Notes: generated by a model not told the origin, from the letters alone. Counted from the stretch's first letter, positions 1 through 12,291 are shown. The stretch is 64,000 nt of DNA from Helicoverpa zea (GCF_022581195.2 NC_061461.1:11036001-11100000); one strand, 5' to 3'. Numbers and translations: made by a program.

Positions 1-413
1 ATTTTCATAGTGAACGCACGTGTGTTATTATTATTATTTATTAAATTGGTTATAGTAATTCCCAGTCAATCGCAGGAATGAAGCGGATCATCGAGGTGGA
101 ATGAAGAGACAAATATAAAAGTATTAGAGGTAGGAAGTTCTACGGAAGCACGTAGTTTAATTAAGAGTTTCTGACTAAAACTAGATGTACGAATTTAAGT
201 CGAGATCCTGAGAAATAATCATTTCACGTACTGGTGTTTATTTTTCAGAATTGTTTGCAGAAAAATAAATTATGATTCCGTGGAGAGATGAAATTGTTTT
301 TCATTGCAACTTTGTTTTTCTTTGAATTATGACATGTCTTACTTACATCATTCCTAGTAATATAATACAACCCTGTTTGTATGTGCGGGCTCCATGCAAA
401 AAGTACTGAACCA
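1..413. other. Unassigned AT-rich sequence
   Basis: I see no convincing open frame, RNA gene or bounded repeat here. It ends where the first recognisable interspersed repeat begins. Confidence 0.5.
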
Positions 414-672
414 TTTTAGGGTTCCCTACCCAAAGGATAAAACGGGACTCTATTGTTTTCGCTCCTCTGTCCGTCCGTCCGCCCGTCTGTCACCAGGCTG
501 TATCTCATGAACCGTGATAGTTAGAGAGCTGAAAGTTTCACAGATGATGTATTTCTGTTGCCGCTATAACAACAAATACATATTTTGGGGGGCTCAACAA
601 CAAACGTGTTTTTTTTCCCTTTATAAAGAATGGTACGGTACCCTTCGTGCGCGAGTCCTACTCGCACTTGTT
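414..672 (+). mobile_element. Short non-autonomous element, AGGGTTCC family (Helentron-like?)
   Basis: The copy starts with TTTTAGGGTTCCCTACC and contains a (GTCC)n/(GTCT)n stretch near 470-490. At the far end it carries an inverted GGTACGGTACCCT (632-644), followed at once by the hairpin GCGAGT-CCT-ACTCGC (651-665) and a short tail. The same ends bound the two 2.7-kb copies at 15.7-18.4 kb and 25.6-29.3 kb, so this is a short, internally deleted relative. Subterminal inverted repeats plus a hairpin just before the 3' end, with no obvious target duplication, resemble Helentron-type non-autonomous elements; that class assignment is inference. A 104-codon open frame across the element is chance. 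Confidence 0.7.
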
Positions 673-860
673 AAATCAATTTTAGTAAACAGAAAGAGTC
701 TGAGATATGATACCCTCGGCAAGCTGACGGCGAAAAACAAACTGTCAATCCAAGAATTAAATCAGTTTTCACTTTTTTATCACATTTTGTTCATAAAGTT
801 TCAATCTCGAAATAAAATCAAAGAATAATGTTTATGTAATATTTTCAATTAATAGCTTGT

Positions 861-943
861 AGGCTAATCTATTGACCCAACCCGACCCCAAGTAATATTT
901 GGGAACAGGGCAGGAGAAAGAAGAAGAGGCTAACCTATTGACC
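861..943 (+). mobile_element. 49-bp non-LTR 3' stub with 17-bp target duplication
   Basis: AGGCTAATCTATTGACC (861-877) recurs at 927-943 with one mismatch. Between them lie 49 bp that begin CAACCCGACCCC and end in a purine-rich GAAGAAGAAG tail. This is the expected structure of an extremely 5'-truncated non-LTR retrotransposon insertion on the + strand. The parent element is not identifiable from 49 bp. Confidence 0.55.
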
Positions 944-3057
944 TCAAAAAGACAGGTGAACTTGGACCCGCTAATGTTTGTTTAGGACTCCACTTGTTTC
1001 ACTTGATAAAGCTCTCATGTACCTATAGTGTGGATGAAATAATCATTATTGAGTAGTTTCGAAGGCGTTTTTAAGGTTGAGTGCGTTTTTAATAGTTTAG
1101 GTAATTAACTAGGTGAGACAAATTTAAAAAATGAAAGCAACTCAATTGAACACTTGATTAATGCCTGATATTTTGCACGTTGACTTTATAAAATGAAATT
1201 ATATTAATTGGTCCAGCCGGACGACTATAAACATAACACCAGTAGTGTGCAAAAAATTTAACCCGAAATATTTATTTCTACCAAAAAAAAATTCGAAACA
1301 ATACCTATATATTTCAAATAAAAATAAAGCTTAGCCTAAAAATAACATTGCAACAAAGTACACTCAAAGCCAAAAAACCGTAGTCACATTTTTTTTTAAC
1401 AAATCGTGCCCTATATTGGTTTTATGCCAAGTGACTCCCCGCAGAGCAATCCCGGCTTAGATAAATATGATTTATTTGCTTTATATTAAGTATGCGTAAT
1501 ATAATGTCGCCCAGAGGACAGTATTGTGGAATTCAGGGGTAATTGTAAATGTATGGTTCTGAGAAATACTTGGAGTCTGTGGACTTAATGGGAGTTTCTT
1601 AATCTTGACTTAATGTTGATATAGATTCCTTATGTGGATTATCAATATTATTAAAAACATATTTTGAGAAGAATAAGATATGTATTATTTACCTAAACAA
1701 CATTTTGAATAACCCGTTTCTGTACAAAAGTTTCATTGTTCCGGTATGTCTCTCCTCTACCTGTATATTTATGACACTATCCAACACCACAAGATAATCA
1801 ATTCAAGTTGTGTCTGTCCCTACAAATATCCTTTTACATTATTTTTATTTGATGATTATGCTAAAGCCTTCTTGTGCTTACAGTTAATGACAAGGATATT
1901 GAATATCTAAAAACAAATTATTAAATACACAAACTAAATACGAATACAACAGGCAGTACACAGAAACGTCACTGTTGAACAAAAACAGTTACGCATAAAT
2001 CTATTAGGTGAAGTTGAGGGTTGACCGCTTTCATTCGTAATATTAATGTAGCTTACAGTTCAAAACCCCTTGGGCATGATAAATTTGTAAAACCTTTCCG
2101 GGTACACGTGTTTTAAGGGTTTTCTGCAATATTGTTACTGGGAAAAGTAATATTGCTTTGGTGGTTAGAGACCTTCGCTTAATAGTCATAACTCATGGGA
2201 ACTATGTTAACCTTCTTTGGGAAAATGTCTCTTTATGACAGAACTGTAAAATCTGTTGAATTACTGTCACTATGCTTCAAAATTTTGACGTCATCAAAAG
2301 TTGCGAAGGAAAACTTTGACACTTGTTTTCAAATTTATATTTTATTCATAATGAATGACACAATTAAGCACGCCATACTTCGAACGACACTGCAAAGTTT
2401 TTTATTAACCCACTTGCCTAGAAAATTCTCGAAACAATAAAGTGGGACAAAAAAGGGTGAACATCGAGTTTTTCACCGAGATACTTATCGAAAAGTGGCA
2501 AGACCCCGTGTTTTGGACGAAAGCGTCAGCTGCTAATTAATTACGATTGCTGTTTAACGAACCGTTTCGTCCCGAGGAAATGGTTGCAGATTTTTTTGTC
2601 CCCGAGTGTAAAGATATTGGTGTAAGCCAATTCTGAAGCATTTTTTTTTTCGTGTCTTTTAAGTATAAGCGGAAAATGAAAATCAGTTCTTTTGTAACAA
2701 GTGTTTTTATTCTTATTGTAAAATTGGAGAAAAAAATCATGTTATATAATTTTTGGAAAGGAATTTTACTCTTATTTTTTAATGTTTTCTTGTTTAAATA
2801 TATAAGAAGGCGTTATATCTCAGTGTAAATAATATCGTACGTACTTTGTAAGTTACATCAAAAGGCCATCTTTGAACTTCAATATTCATTAGCAATAAAG
2901 AAGTTCTCAGAATTTTGACATGGGACATTAATTTATATTAATGCTATTTGACTTATAATTGAGAAAGTTTGAATCCTAAAATGGGCAATATGATGCTATC
3001 CTATGATACTGAATTAATTGTATTCTACATAAGTTTTATTAAGAACTCCATGTAGTT
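944..3057. other. Unassigned AT-rich tract
   Basis: No gene, RNA gene or bounded repeat is recognised. The open frames in this tract are short, low-complexity and lack any recognisable motif. Confidence 0.5.
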
Positions 3058-3226
3058 ATCATCATCATTATCATCAGCCTTTTTAGTGTTCCCGGTAAGG
3101 CCCAGGCTTCTTTAAATAGGTACCTAAATAGAAGGAAAGAGCGTTAATTGTCACGCTTGCTCAATATGGGCGATTTGAGACTTTCATAAGATTTCATCAT
3201 GATGTTTTCCTTCACCATTAGTCAGT
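3058..3226 (-). mobile_element. 3' end of a lepidopteran non-LTR retrotransposon, decayed
   Basis: Read on the minus strand it begins with a reversed ATGGTGAAGGAAAACATC-like motif, then a GGGC/CAAGCGTG-like core. It ends in a version of the GGCCTGGGCC..GGGA..GGCTGATGATGAT tail. This matches the common lepidopteran tail with the sense GTGAAGGAAAACATCGTGAG...CCTGTGCCCAGCAGTGGGAC...GGCTGATGATG. Related remnants occur at 45865-45945 and 49140-49195. The copy is diverged and non-coding. Confidence 0.55.
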
Positions 3227-5686
3227 CATTGATGTCCAAAATTAATTTTATATCCTTAATGGAAAAAAAGGTAGACCCATAAAAATTCTTGGGATATTTT
3301 TAACTTTTTCAGTGCCTACCTCATAATCGTCACATAAAAATATTTTTCCTTAAATCAAAATAATTAACATGGCCATCCTTCATTAACGTGATCGTAACTT
3401 TTTAAATAATCAGAAAGTAAATCATCCAAGCACTCAGCAGATTGGGATAATTTCTTCGAAGAAACATCCAAAATAAATGTTGGTAAAGCTGAGCACTCAT
3501 TAGCGGGCTGTTACTGTAACTAGATACAGTAACGAGGTTGTATGAGCGTAACATCTTAGCACTGGTATGTGGTTTATTGGAAACTGGCTCTTGTAATACA
3601 CATTCTGTTGGCTGGTATAATATAATTTTTGGTATTGTATATTTTTTACATCAGTCTGTGGCAAATATAATTAAAAATTCTTGCAAAACGATTGCACATT
3701 TATTTGTGTTACTTCTACCAATTCCATTCATACCAACAACTACACAAGCACAACGTCCGTAACATCATTATAATATTATTTGCTTTACTTTGTAATTTTT
3801 TCAAAGTATAGATATATGCATCAAATAGGTATTTTTTCTGATCTACCAATTTCATCAAATGCATAGTGAGAACTTTACAAAAATAAAGAGAGTCACTAAC
3901 ACTGTAACATGTTACGCCACTTACAACAGTAACAAATTCAATGTGTACTCAGCCTAACAAGAAGGAAGTTTTTTTTTTACTATCAGAGTAATGAAAATAA
4001 TTATTTTGGGTCCTCGGACCAAGTAATTTATGAGTGGACTCATTTGGTTAAATATCTTGGGGACTGTGGTCTTTTGTTTTAGTTCTTGTTATCTTAAAGA
4101 GTATACTTAGTTCCAGACATTGGTCGATACTACTATATAATAGGTACTATACTAGTGTTTGTTTGAAGCGTAACCTATTATTTTATGAAATATCGTTCTT
4201 GTAAGTTCCATGCTATTACAGAGTAAAGATTTGTACGTGTATTGTAACAAATGTTATTCTTTTCTAATCTTATTCTTTATCGTACACAAAAATATTTAAA
4301 TACAAACACAATATTATGTACAAAGGCGAGCTTAACCCAGAGTTGAGTTATAATATACTCAAAACTTACTTGATCGATAAATATTATAATATTATATTAT
4401 TGTAAATAGGAAAAAGCGCTCCTGGGATGCGGGGACATCGCAAGACCCAGCTACTTTATAAATAATTAAGAAAGTAAGTATAGAAACATTATTAAAAACC
4501 TTTGTTTATGTAGGTAGGTATATGTAGTCTATTCCACAATCCTATCACTATACTAATAAATAGAATACCCAAACAAAAGCACTAAAAACAATTCAATTTC
4601 CCTTTACCATCATTTCCTTTGATTTGTCAACACTAGTTGTTCCAGCAAAAACCGTCAAATACATATTTCACGCTTTGACCGACTCCCGAACATAAAGGGT
4701 GTTGTACTTTTACGTTGTTTTGCCAACCCGACATTGATGGATAAGCCTGTATGAAAAAAGATTTGTTTGTCCAAAGCATTCGTGACTTTTGTTTGGGTAC
4801 GGATTATAAAACAATTTTAGGTCAGTTTTAGGTCAGCTACGTAACATTTGTTAATGTATTTTTGTCATTGGTAGGGTGGTAGTAGGTAGTAGGGTCTGTA
4901 TTCTCACTAGTTGAATAAATAGAACCATAAAACCATCATTAAATAGAACCATCATTTCTGACGTCATCATCATTAACGACGAACCTTATGTGACATTTTA
5001 TATTTCATGCAAAAGTGAGGATAGTTTCCTAAATGACATAACAAAGGTGACTTTCAGGCACAGGCAACAGCCGTGCGTGGGTGACGACGGGGTCATGACA
5101 GTCACGCGCAGTCCATACTTGCTTATTCGTAAAGCGGCCAAACGCGAGCCACTTCACAAGCGCATGTGTTGGAAGGGTACCCAAACGCACCCAGAATTTA
5201 TCTTTAATTCTACCAAAAAAAGTAACTTCCTCAATCTTAACCTCTACATCCTAATCATCAAACTCAAAAAAAAGTCACAAACTTACTCCAAAAAGGTCCC
5301 ATTCGAACACATCAGTCATCACACATGTGTATTCTAGAACAATCCATCAAGTTACAAGGAGGTACGTTAGCAGTCGCCTTGCCATTTATCTTGAGCCATC
5401 GTATGGACAAATTAAACACTTTAATACATGAGGCGTGACTAAAAAAGGAAGGAGGGGATGAAAAAAGTGCCCTATCGAGGGGTTGCGTAGATGTTATTGT
5501 GGACTGGAAGTGATTTTTTTTTTGATGTAAGAGAATAAATCAATGGCAAAGAAAATTATACTTATTTATTTTATTTTAATAAAGCTTTATTTTGAGGTAG
5601 TTTTTTTTATGAGATAAATTATTAAGGAGCCGTCATTCGTCAGTTACGTTAAAATTATTAAAGCTGCTAGCTGTGGTAGTTATACA
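3227..5686. other. Unassigned tract with one small hairpin
   Basis: No gene is recognised. A short inverted repeat GTTACTGTA/TACAGTAAC sits at 3510-3533. Positions 5050-5170 are locally GC-richer and lie in a 115-codon open frame (4990-5337) that has no recognisable domain and becomes low-complexity lysine-rich; I do not call it a gene. Confidence 0.45.
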
Positions 5687-6070
5687 ATCATCATCCTCCG
5701 AGCCTTTTCCCAACTATGTTGGGGTCGGCTTCCAGTCTAACCGGATTCAGCTGAGTACCAGTGCTTTACAAGAAACGACTGCCTATCTGACCTCCTCAAC
5801 CCAGTTACCCAGGCAACCCGATACCCCTTGATTAGACTGGTGTCAGACTTACTGGCGTCTGACTACCCGTAACGACTGCCAAGGATGTTCAATGACAGCC
5901 GGGACCTACAGTTTAACGTGCCATCCGAAACACAGTCATTTGGTGTCTAAGCTATACTTAGAAAGTACATACAAACTTAGAAAAGTTGCATTGGTACTTG
6001 CCTGACTTGGAATCGAACCCGCGCCCTCATACTCGAGAGGTTGGTTCTTTGCCCACTAGGCCACCACGAC
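5687..6070 (-). mobile_element. tRNA-derived SINE, near full length
   Basis: On the minus strand it opens with a Pol III A-box-like TGGCCTAGTGG (near 6050-6066) and a B box GGTTCGATTCC (complement of 6009-6019). The family core TTGGCAGTCGTTACGGGTAG follows. It ends in CCAACATAGTTGGGAAAAGG and a GATGATGAT tail. Other copies or pieces lie at 9625-9845, 14385-14787, 24597-24735, 39607-40955, 61989-62187 and 63185-63310. This is the most complete copy in the window together with the one at 14.4 kb. Confidence 0.85.
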
Positions 6071-6396
6071 TTTTTAAGTGATAGTTATACAGTATCACAA
6101 ATAAATACCTCATTAAGATCAACATCATGCATCTTGGATATTGAATTCAGAAATAGCGCAAAAGCTCTTGATTTTTTTAAAAAGCTGTTTAGATTAAAAC
6201 AAGTCTCAATAATAGTCTACAATTATTTCTTATGCCATTTCCAGCCATTCTAAATCTGGCCGTGCCGCCAGCCATCACTGACGCGACGTAATGCCAGCCA
6301 AAAAAAAGTAGAAAAAAAACAAAGTCGGTCCCCAATATCCTATTCTAAATCCGTCCAACCCCTAACGTTTGACGTTTTTCAAAAACTGTACGTACC

Positions 6397-6698
6397 ATAG
6401 AGAACAAAATGACTAGCGGAGGTGCCATGACGGAAATTCACCTAAGAAAGTAGCGGGTGTAATACGGGTGTATGGGGGACGAGGAACGGTACTGTTATCG
6501 CCATTACACGCCTTCTTTGGACCCGAACATATTTTGTAATACCAAAAATCATTGACAAATGTCTCAAAGAACCCGAACGCCTCGTTAGTTCACTCTTAAC
6601 TGATTGTTTTATTCATGCCCACAGTCCGAATTTGAGCTAGAAGAAGGCGCTTGAACTATCTACATTACGACATCTCCGCTCATCATTCTTTACTCCAT
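6397..6698. mobile_element. Miniature inverted-repeat element, AGCGGAG family
   Basis: The left end GACTAGCGGAGGTGCCATGA pairs imperfectly with the right end TTACGACATCTCCGCTCATC. Between them are family-specific internal motifs, including CGCCTTCTT, TTGACAAATGTCTCA and CCCGAACGCC. Sister copies are at 54826-55180 and 60432-60928, with a left-end fragment at 24477-24540. It is non-coding. The superfamily cannot be set because the target duplication is not clear. Confidence 0.65.
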
Positions 6699-7380
6699 AA
6701 TACGTACATTTGATTAGTAATTTCGTGCACGTAAATAGTTTGAATTGACTCGAAATTGAATGGGACGTAAAACGCATTTGAAGAAATTTTATTACTCCGA
6801 CCTTTTTGGTTGGAACTGGAAGATTGTTAAAATGGCGGTAAATGAGAAATGGGGGGGACGGAAAGATTTACGAAGATAAGTGGTTTCAGTTTTTGTTAAT
6901 TTTGGTAAATAAATAATTAGAGAGTTTTAGAGGAGTAGGTTCTACTTAACCACTATCCGTCTTACCACAAAAACTTTTAAACGTCAGTTTATGCCTTGTC
7001 TAAAAAAATGTCAAATTATGACGTTGACATATGGTTCATTTTGCAGCCAAAATTTTATTAGATAACTGTAAAACAGGGTTTAAAGTTTTTGTAGTAAGAC
7101 CATATAAGTTTAGGAGGAATACCTTGATTCAATGGCTAAACTGTATCTCACCCGGGTGCTAACATTACTCCGCATTATTGGGGACTTGACTTGCACAGCA
7201 CCATGATTTAGACTTATTTGCCGATGGATTAGGACATTTGTATAAAGAATTTCAAATAATCTATACATATAATAAATCTGTAGAAAAGTAATTTTTGTAC
7301 ATTGAAGAAATTGACAAAAAAAATAGCCAGCATGTTAAAGGATAACTAACAGAACCCATTTCCATCATTTTTGTCATTTT
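6699..7380. other. Unassigned tract
   Basis: I see no gene or bounded element before the microsatellite that starts at 7381. Confidence 0.45.
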
Positions 7381-7489
7381 TGTCTGTCTGTCTGTTTGTC
7401 TGTTTGTCTGTTTGTCTGTTTGTCTGTTTGTCTGTTTGTCTGTTTGTCTGTTTGTCTGTTTGTCTGTTTGTCTGTTTATCTGTTTGTTT
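7381..7489. repeat. (TGTTTGTC)n microsatellite
   Basis: An octamer TGTTTGTC is repeated about a dozen times after a short TGTC run. It probably derives from a GTCT-rich end of an interspersed element, but no flanking element is recognised. Confidence 0.95.
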
Positions 7490-9253
7490 GTTCGGGATTC
7501 ACGTAAAATCTACGAATTAAATGCAGACAATGCTTATATACAAAATTCTACGTAGCTTGGGGTATTACTTAGTTTTTGTTTCATCGAAATCGATTCACTC
7601 TATCAAAAGATATGATTAATTTTGTGAATTCAAGATGTAAAATATTACGACACGCAATCTATTTGTCAAAACTGTACATTTGAATGTTGTACTTATATTA
7701 GTTGATCGGCCTATTATTAGTCTTTACACAGAAAATCACACCTTTATAAGTAACTTCGGAAGAAAAAAAAATATGAAAATTTTGTTTAGCTAAGGTTAAA
7801 GTAGCTCCATCTGTGGTAAATAAAATACATCAAATTTGTCAAAGGAGCGAGGTGGTAAATGACAATATTACCATACATTCTTTATAGAGGATTATTATTT
7901 CAACAGATGGAGTTGTGTATTTTCCGTAATTCACCATATTTTAACACGTAGTGTAATTTTTCGATAGACATTTCAATAGTGTTTGTCAGTTTGCCGTGCC
8001 ACATCAAAATCCAACTATAATTATTACCTTGATGAAAAGAAAATTAATAGTTCTCAGCCAAATTTAAAACGCTGCCATCTAAATTATTTTTTGAACATTA
8101 TGTCAAAAATGATGACTTTAGTGGAACAATTAATTATCATTTAAAGTTACAGATGGAGTTCATATCAGGATTTTTTCATAAACATAGTTTAGCTTATCTT
8201 CCACTAATGTGGTATCCTTAAAACAAATTACTTTGAGTGAGTAGTATTAAGTAGACCTTAATTATTTTTTCTGATGCAAAATATGTAAACTTAATCCTAG
8301 AAGAAATGAGGATCTATCTCTCGCAAGCGCTGCTAAGCGTGAGGAAGGTAATGTAGGATTCTGTAGCTTTAAAAACAAGCCCAGATACAAAGTGCAGATA
8401 AGAAATGGGAGCTCTCTCTATTTAATACCATACACACGTAAAATGCTTTATGCGTCTGAAAACGTACAAATTACGCGCCGCATACCAGAGACATGCTTAC
8501 TTTCAACTTCTGATCGCAAATACACTGTTCACGATTACGAACAGTCTCAGTAAGACCCGAGCCAAGTCTAAAAACCCTAAAAAACACCTTTTATATAAAA
8601 CTACGTTTGATGTCATTTAATCACAAAGACAGAATTGTTCTCTGTTGCAAATCCTATCCACCTATATCCTATCCTAATCCAGAATGCATTGCAGGTGTGC
8701 ATTGCACAAAAACCAATGGTATCCTATTCGAGAAGTCAAAAGAGTTGACCTGCCAACGTCAGCTTCTGCGCTAAGCAAGTGTTCTTAATAGTACCATCAG
8801 AATTACATTCATCGTTGAATGAGGTGAATAAATTTTCAGAAACCACAATAACAGTAGGAGCCAAAGCGTATTATCGCTTCATAGAGCTCTGATTGGCCCC
8901 AGGTGACCAAGTCAGGTCTGATTTGTTCGTTCATCAGATCTTTGAAAGTGTTTCGGTGGATACTTACTGTCGTCCTGTTTACGTGTGACACAAAATATGG
9001 TATATAAACGTCCTCCGCTAGAGCGAAATTTTCCCGGTGTGTGGTAGTGACGCACAGTATACAACACTTATGTTTCTTTTGATTTGCTGGCCCCACCAAG
9101 AAATGACAAATTGCGAGCGTACATTCTGAAAATCTTGGCAAAACTACAGGTTTCAAGTACGAACACATGAAGTGGACTCTCACAGATACGTACATTTTGC
9201 CTATTCGTGAACTAATGCAAACATTTCGGTGGAGTCCCGGCTTAGGCCTCCCC
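7490..9253. other. Unassigned tract, includes a 140-codon minus-strand open frame
   Basis: No gene is recognised. The longest frame, 8836-9258 on the minus strand, begins inside the adjacent foldback element and shows no domain, signal peptide or repeat I can name. A plus-strand TATATAA at 9000-9006 is isolated. I leave both unassigned. Confidence 0.4.
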
Positions 9254-9575
9254 CACATTAGGCGTGCGCGATCCTCGGGCGTGTGAGTAGCGCGGGCGCC
9301 GCGCGTGCGTCGCGAGCGCGTTGCGTGAGCGTCGCGTTTTGCTGCCCTGCGGCATTTGCAGCGCGCTCGCGGCTTGCACGCGCCGCTCTCCTTGACGTTT
9401 AACTGCTAAGGCGTTTAGCGGGCGGCGGGGATAGCAGGCGAAGGGGTAAGAACGCAACTCGAGCGCCGCGTGCTCGCCGCGAGCGCGTCGCTTGCACTCT
9501 TCACACATGCCGCAGGACAGCAAAACGCGACGCCCGCGCTACTCACACGCCCGAGGATCGCGCACGCCTAATGTG
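9254..9575. mobile_element. GC-rich foldback MITE with about 43-bp perfect terminal inverted repeats
   Basis: The element begins CACATTAGGCGTGCGCGATC and ends with its exact reverse complement. Perfect pairing runs about 43 bp (9254-9296 with 9533-9575). A second inverted pair lies inside: CGTCGCGTTTTGCTG near 9331-9345 against CAGCAAAACGCGACG near 9518-9532. The flanks GGCTTAGGCC and GGTCAGCC suggest the inverted repeat extends a few bases further imperfectly. Base composition is strikingly GC- and CpG-rich against AT-rich surroundings. Open frames across it are by-products of that composition. No transposase is present. Confidence 0.8.
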
Positions 9576-9624
9576 TGGTCAGCCTTACCATGAGTAAGTG
9601 AAACTATCCTACCCTATGCGCCTG

Positions 9625-9845
9625 CTGATGATGATGACTCATTTTATCATCCATCCAGCTATTCCCCAACTATGTTGGTGTTGGCTTCCAGTCACCGAAT
9701 CTGTTTTAGTACCAATATTTTGCTTGGAGCGACTACCTATCTACAATCCAGTCAACTACACAAGACGATATCCATATTATGATAAGACTGACAGACTTTC
9801 TGGCTTCTGATTAGTCGCAGCAGCTGCAGAAAATGTACAAATGAC
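9625..9845 (-). mobile_element. tRNA-derived SINE, decayed 3' part
   Basis: Minus-strand remnants of the SINE core can be followed. On the + strand these are CCCCAACTATGTTGGTGTTGG, GGAGCGACTACCTATCT, GACTGACAGACTTTCTGGCTTCTGA and AAATGACAGC. It is more diverged than the copy at 5687-6070 and lacks the tRNA-like head. Confidence 0.6.
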
Positions 9846-10101
9846 AGCTTTATCAGACTCAAAGCATGTAGACGTAGATTATAGCTGTTTCCTGTGAAAA
9901 TTACTTACGCACCATACGTAATAATTTTCCAAATTGGCTGAACAACGTCACAAACTTTACTTCTTTTGTTTAGATGAATGGTTTAGATAAATCCACAACA
10001 CAACCTTGATCAATGAATCTATGCGACTGCGAAGTGCTAATCCTAATTATACTGTCACGTGAAAGAATGCACCTACGGGATAAGTAGTATTTTGACGATT
10101 C

Positions 10102-10141
10102 TATATTGCCCACGCAGACGAAGTTGCGGGCAACAGCTAGT
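10102..10141 (-). repeat. Fragment of the CTAG..CCCGC..TTCG repeat
   Basis: The complement reads CTAGCTGTTGCCCGCAACTT followed by CGTCTGCGTGGGC, the conserved head of a very common lepidopteran interspersed repeat that ends in ATAATATTAGTAT. Only the head survives. Confidence 0.5.
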
Positions 10142-10233
10142 TCTTAATAAATAAATGCTAGCTTGTATAAATTGATTTCATAATTAATTATTATAATTCT
10201 TAATTGCGTATTGCTTTAATTATTTTTTATTAT

Positions 10234-10934
10234 GTACGTCTCTGCCATGCACTCGGGACTACAGAGTCTCGGACTTTTGAAAGGCGAACGTGGGGCCGAA
10301 GCCAACACGCTGAAACCCTTTTGAGACAACTTTAATGAAATGTCGACACAAAACCGACGATTATCCCTGTATACACTATAGAAACGTACCCAAGGACAAT
10401 CCCCGGTTCTGGGCTAAACTATTGCTAAATATGGAATAAAACTACTAGGGCTATTGGGATGGGATGCTAATGGACTGGGAATGGGGGTAACTATGGGAAC
10501 TATGGCACCTGCCGATAACAATGTTTGCACACGTAAAAATGGCAGGTGGAGACTCGCCAACTCACTTACTGGGCCCCCGGGAATCAGTCACTGAATAGCA
10601 ATAAGAGGGCAACAGGTACATGAGCGGCTGAAGGGTGAGGATACCTCGGCGGACTTTAAACGCAGATCACGCGCTCCCTGTGGGTCCAGCATCACCGGCC
10701 CACTCGCCACTTACCACGAGGCACCTACCCTCCGAGCGGGCTGCTAACCCTGCTCTAGCAACTCCACTCTGACCGACCGGTGAAGGCAAGCCAAGAGGCG
10801 GGAGACCTATCCCCCGTCATGCTTCACTCCGGCAAGCCGGAGATGGGGGACAGTATACTCTCCCTGGAGCACTCGGATATATAACCCCGCGGGGTCGCTA
10901 CTCCCCGTCATCCGCCTCAGATGCCCTGCGGGGC
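10234..10934 (+). mobile_element. GC-rich non-coding retroelement-like repeat, copy 1
   Basis: This 701-bp block is GC-rich and starts GTACGTCTCT and ends GCCCTGCGGGGC. It is clearly homologous along its length to the inverted copy at 14805-15467. A candidate 9-bp direct duplication TTTTATTAT flanks it (10225-10233 and 10935-10943). Recognisable internal landmarks are a hairpin with a CGAA loop, GTGGGGCCGAAGCCAACAC, and CCCCGCGGGG near the 3' end. There is no coding frame and no A-rich tail. I do not recognise the family. It sits in or beside the 3' tail of another LINE. Confidence 0.65.
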
Positions 10935-10944
10935 TTTTATTATT

Positions 10945-11155
10945 GCTATTTTAATTTAATTTGAGATTGTTTTTTATTATTATTGTTGATGTCAATTGAT
11001 TACTATGACCACTCCTGATAATGTAATGTGTAAATAATTCTGCTATTACCTACATAATGACGAGGTTGTGTACCTGCCGATTTTTAATCTTATAAGCGTT
11101 TTGGATGTGTCATCTGTTAGCTTGTAAGATGAAATGAAATAAATAAATAAAATAC
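10945..11155 (+). mobile_element. LINE 3' UTR with (AAAT)n tail
   Basis: The segment ends GCTTGTAAGATGAAATGAAA followed by TAAATAAATAAA, the typical 3' terminus of lepidopteran jockey/CR1-like LINEs; compare the tail at 40700-40728. No coding sequence is attached. The GC-rich repeat at 10234-10934 appears to have inserted into this UTR. Confidence 0.5.
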
Positions 11156-12232
11156 ATAAATATTATGCAAAGGTGAAGTTGCTATTCTGGTATGCGTAAA
11201 CATATTTTGAGATGATCGGAAAAAATGCTAAACGCTATGAGAAATATTGAAAACTTTCTAAAAGGTATCATAAAATAACTGAATGACTGGGTTCAGAATT
11301 CAGATGAATAATGATACTAATTTCACGCTAACGGAAATCACACACGCTTTCAAACGAAATTCAAACCAAGACTCAAAGTGATACATTCCCTAAAACTTCA
11401 CCCGGTTCTAAAATAAAGTCTATTATTTAAACTGCAGTAGACTTTTACTCCGAAAAACAATGACGCATCAGGACCGATTCCAATTTTCAATCCATTGGTG
11501 ACTTAGAACGTAACTCGTGTCGAAACTCTAGTTCAAAATAAGCAATGGTCCTAAAAATAATTTGAAAGGACCGTTCGTTCTCAAGTTGTTCAAATTTAGA
11601 ATCGTCTAGACATCATCTGACTGCACATTGCAGGAATGTCGTTGAGACGAATAATAAATATACAAAAACCTAATTTTACTATGTCTTCAGCAGTGAAATC
11701 TGATACTGGGTAATTTTGTTATTGTTGGACAAATGGCTTTGATGTTTTGGGGTATTTTTTTAAACAATTATTTGTTTCTAATCTTTTGTATTCAGCAGGG
11801 TAAAAAAAAAGAAATGAAAGTTATTTTTTATTTAACTTATTGAACTAATGTATTTTTTAGTTATTTACTTATGTACGATACCTTTTTCATTTTTGGAATA
11901 TTTAATGTATATAAGAAAAAATAAAAAATAAGTAAAAATATAATTTATATTATTTATTTCATTGAATAAAAAAAATATATAATTACTTATCTTGAAAACA
12001 GAAGAATAATTCCTATTAAAAATAAGATAATCTCACTAACAACCCAAAAAAGCCAAAGAAATTCAGTAAAAAACAAACCTGAAAGACACATTCGCTTGAG
12101 CACTGATGAAAATTCCGTTTTATTACCTCCGACAAAAACTCCCACATAATACGAGCCACAAAGCTTCTAAGCACGTGCTCAATTCTTCACTTTTTTAAAT
12201 CGTCACCCATCGACAACCCTATCTATTCGTAA
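11156..12232. other. Unassigned AT-rich tract
   Basis: I see only low-complexity A/T runs and no gene or bounded repeat. Confidence 0.5.
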
Positions 12233-12291
12233 TTTACGATCTCACCCGAACTTTTACGATCATACCCGAAGTTTTACGATGTCATCCGAGT
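12233..12291. repeat. 20-bp tandem repeat, three units
   Basis: TTTACGAT recurs at 12233, 12253 and 12273, each followed by a variant of CTCACCCGAACT, giving an exact 20-bp period. Confidence 0.85.

Noticed and set aside
7381..7489. Regular repeats that could suggest a CRISPR array (also 19088-19194)
   Set aside because: The period is 8 bp with no unique spacers, and the surrounding DNA is eukaryotic. These are microsatellites.
8836..9258. 140-codon minus frame as a gene
   Set aside because: It starts inside the MITE terminal repeat, shows no domain, and has no splice or promoter support. It may be worth a homology search but is not callable.
9242..9523. 93-codon arginine/alanine-rich minus frame
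   Set aside because: It lies wholly in the GC-rich foldback MITE; its composition follows from the DNA repeat.
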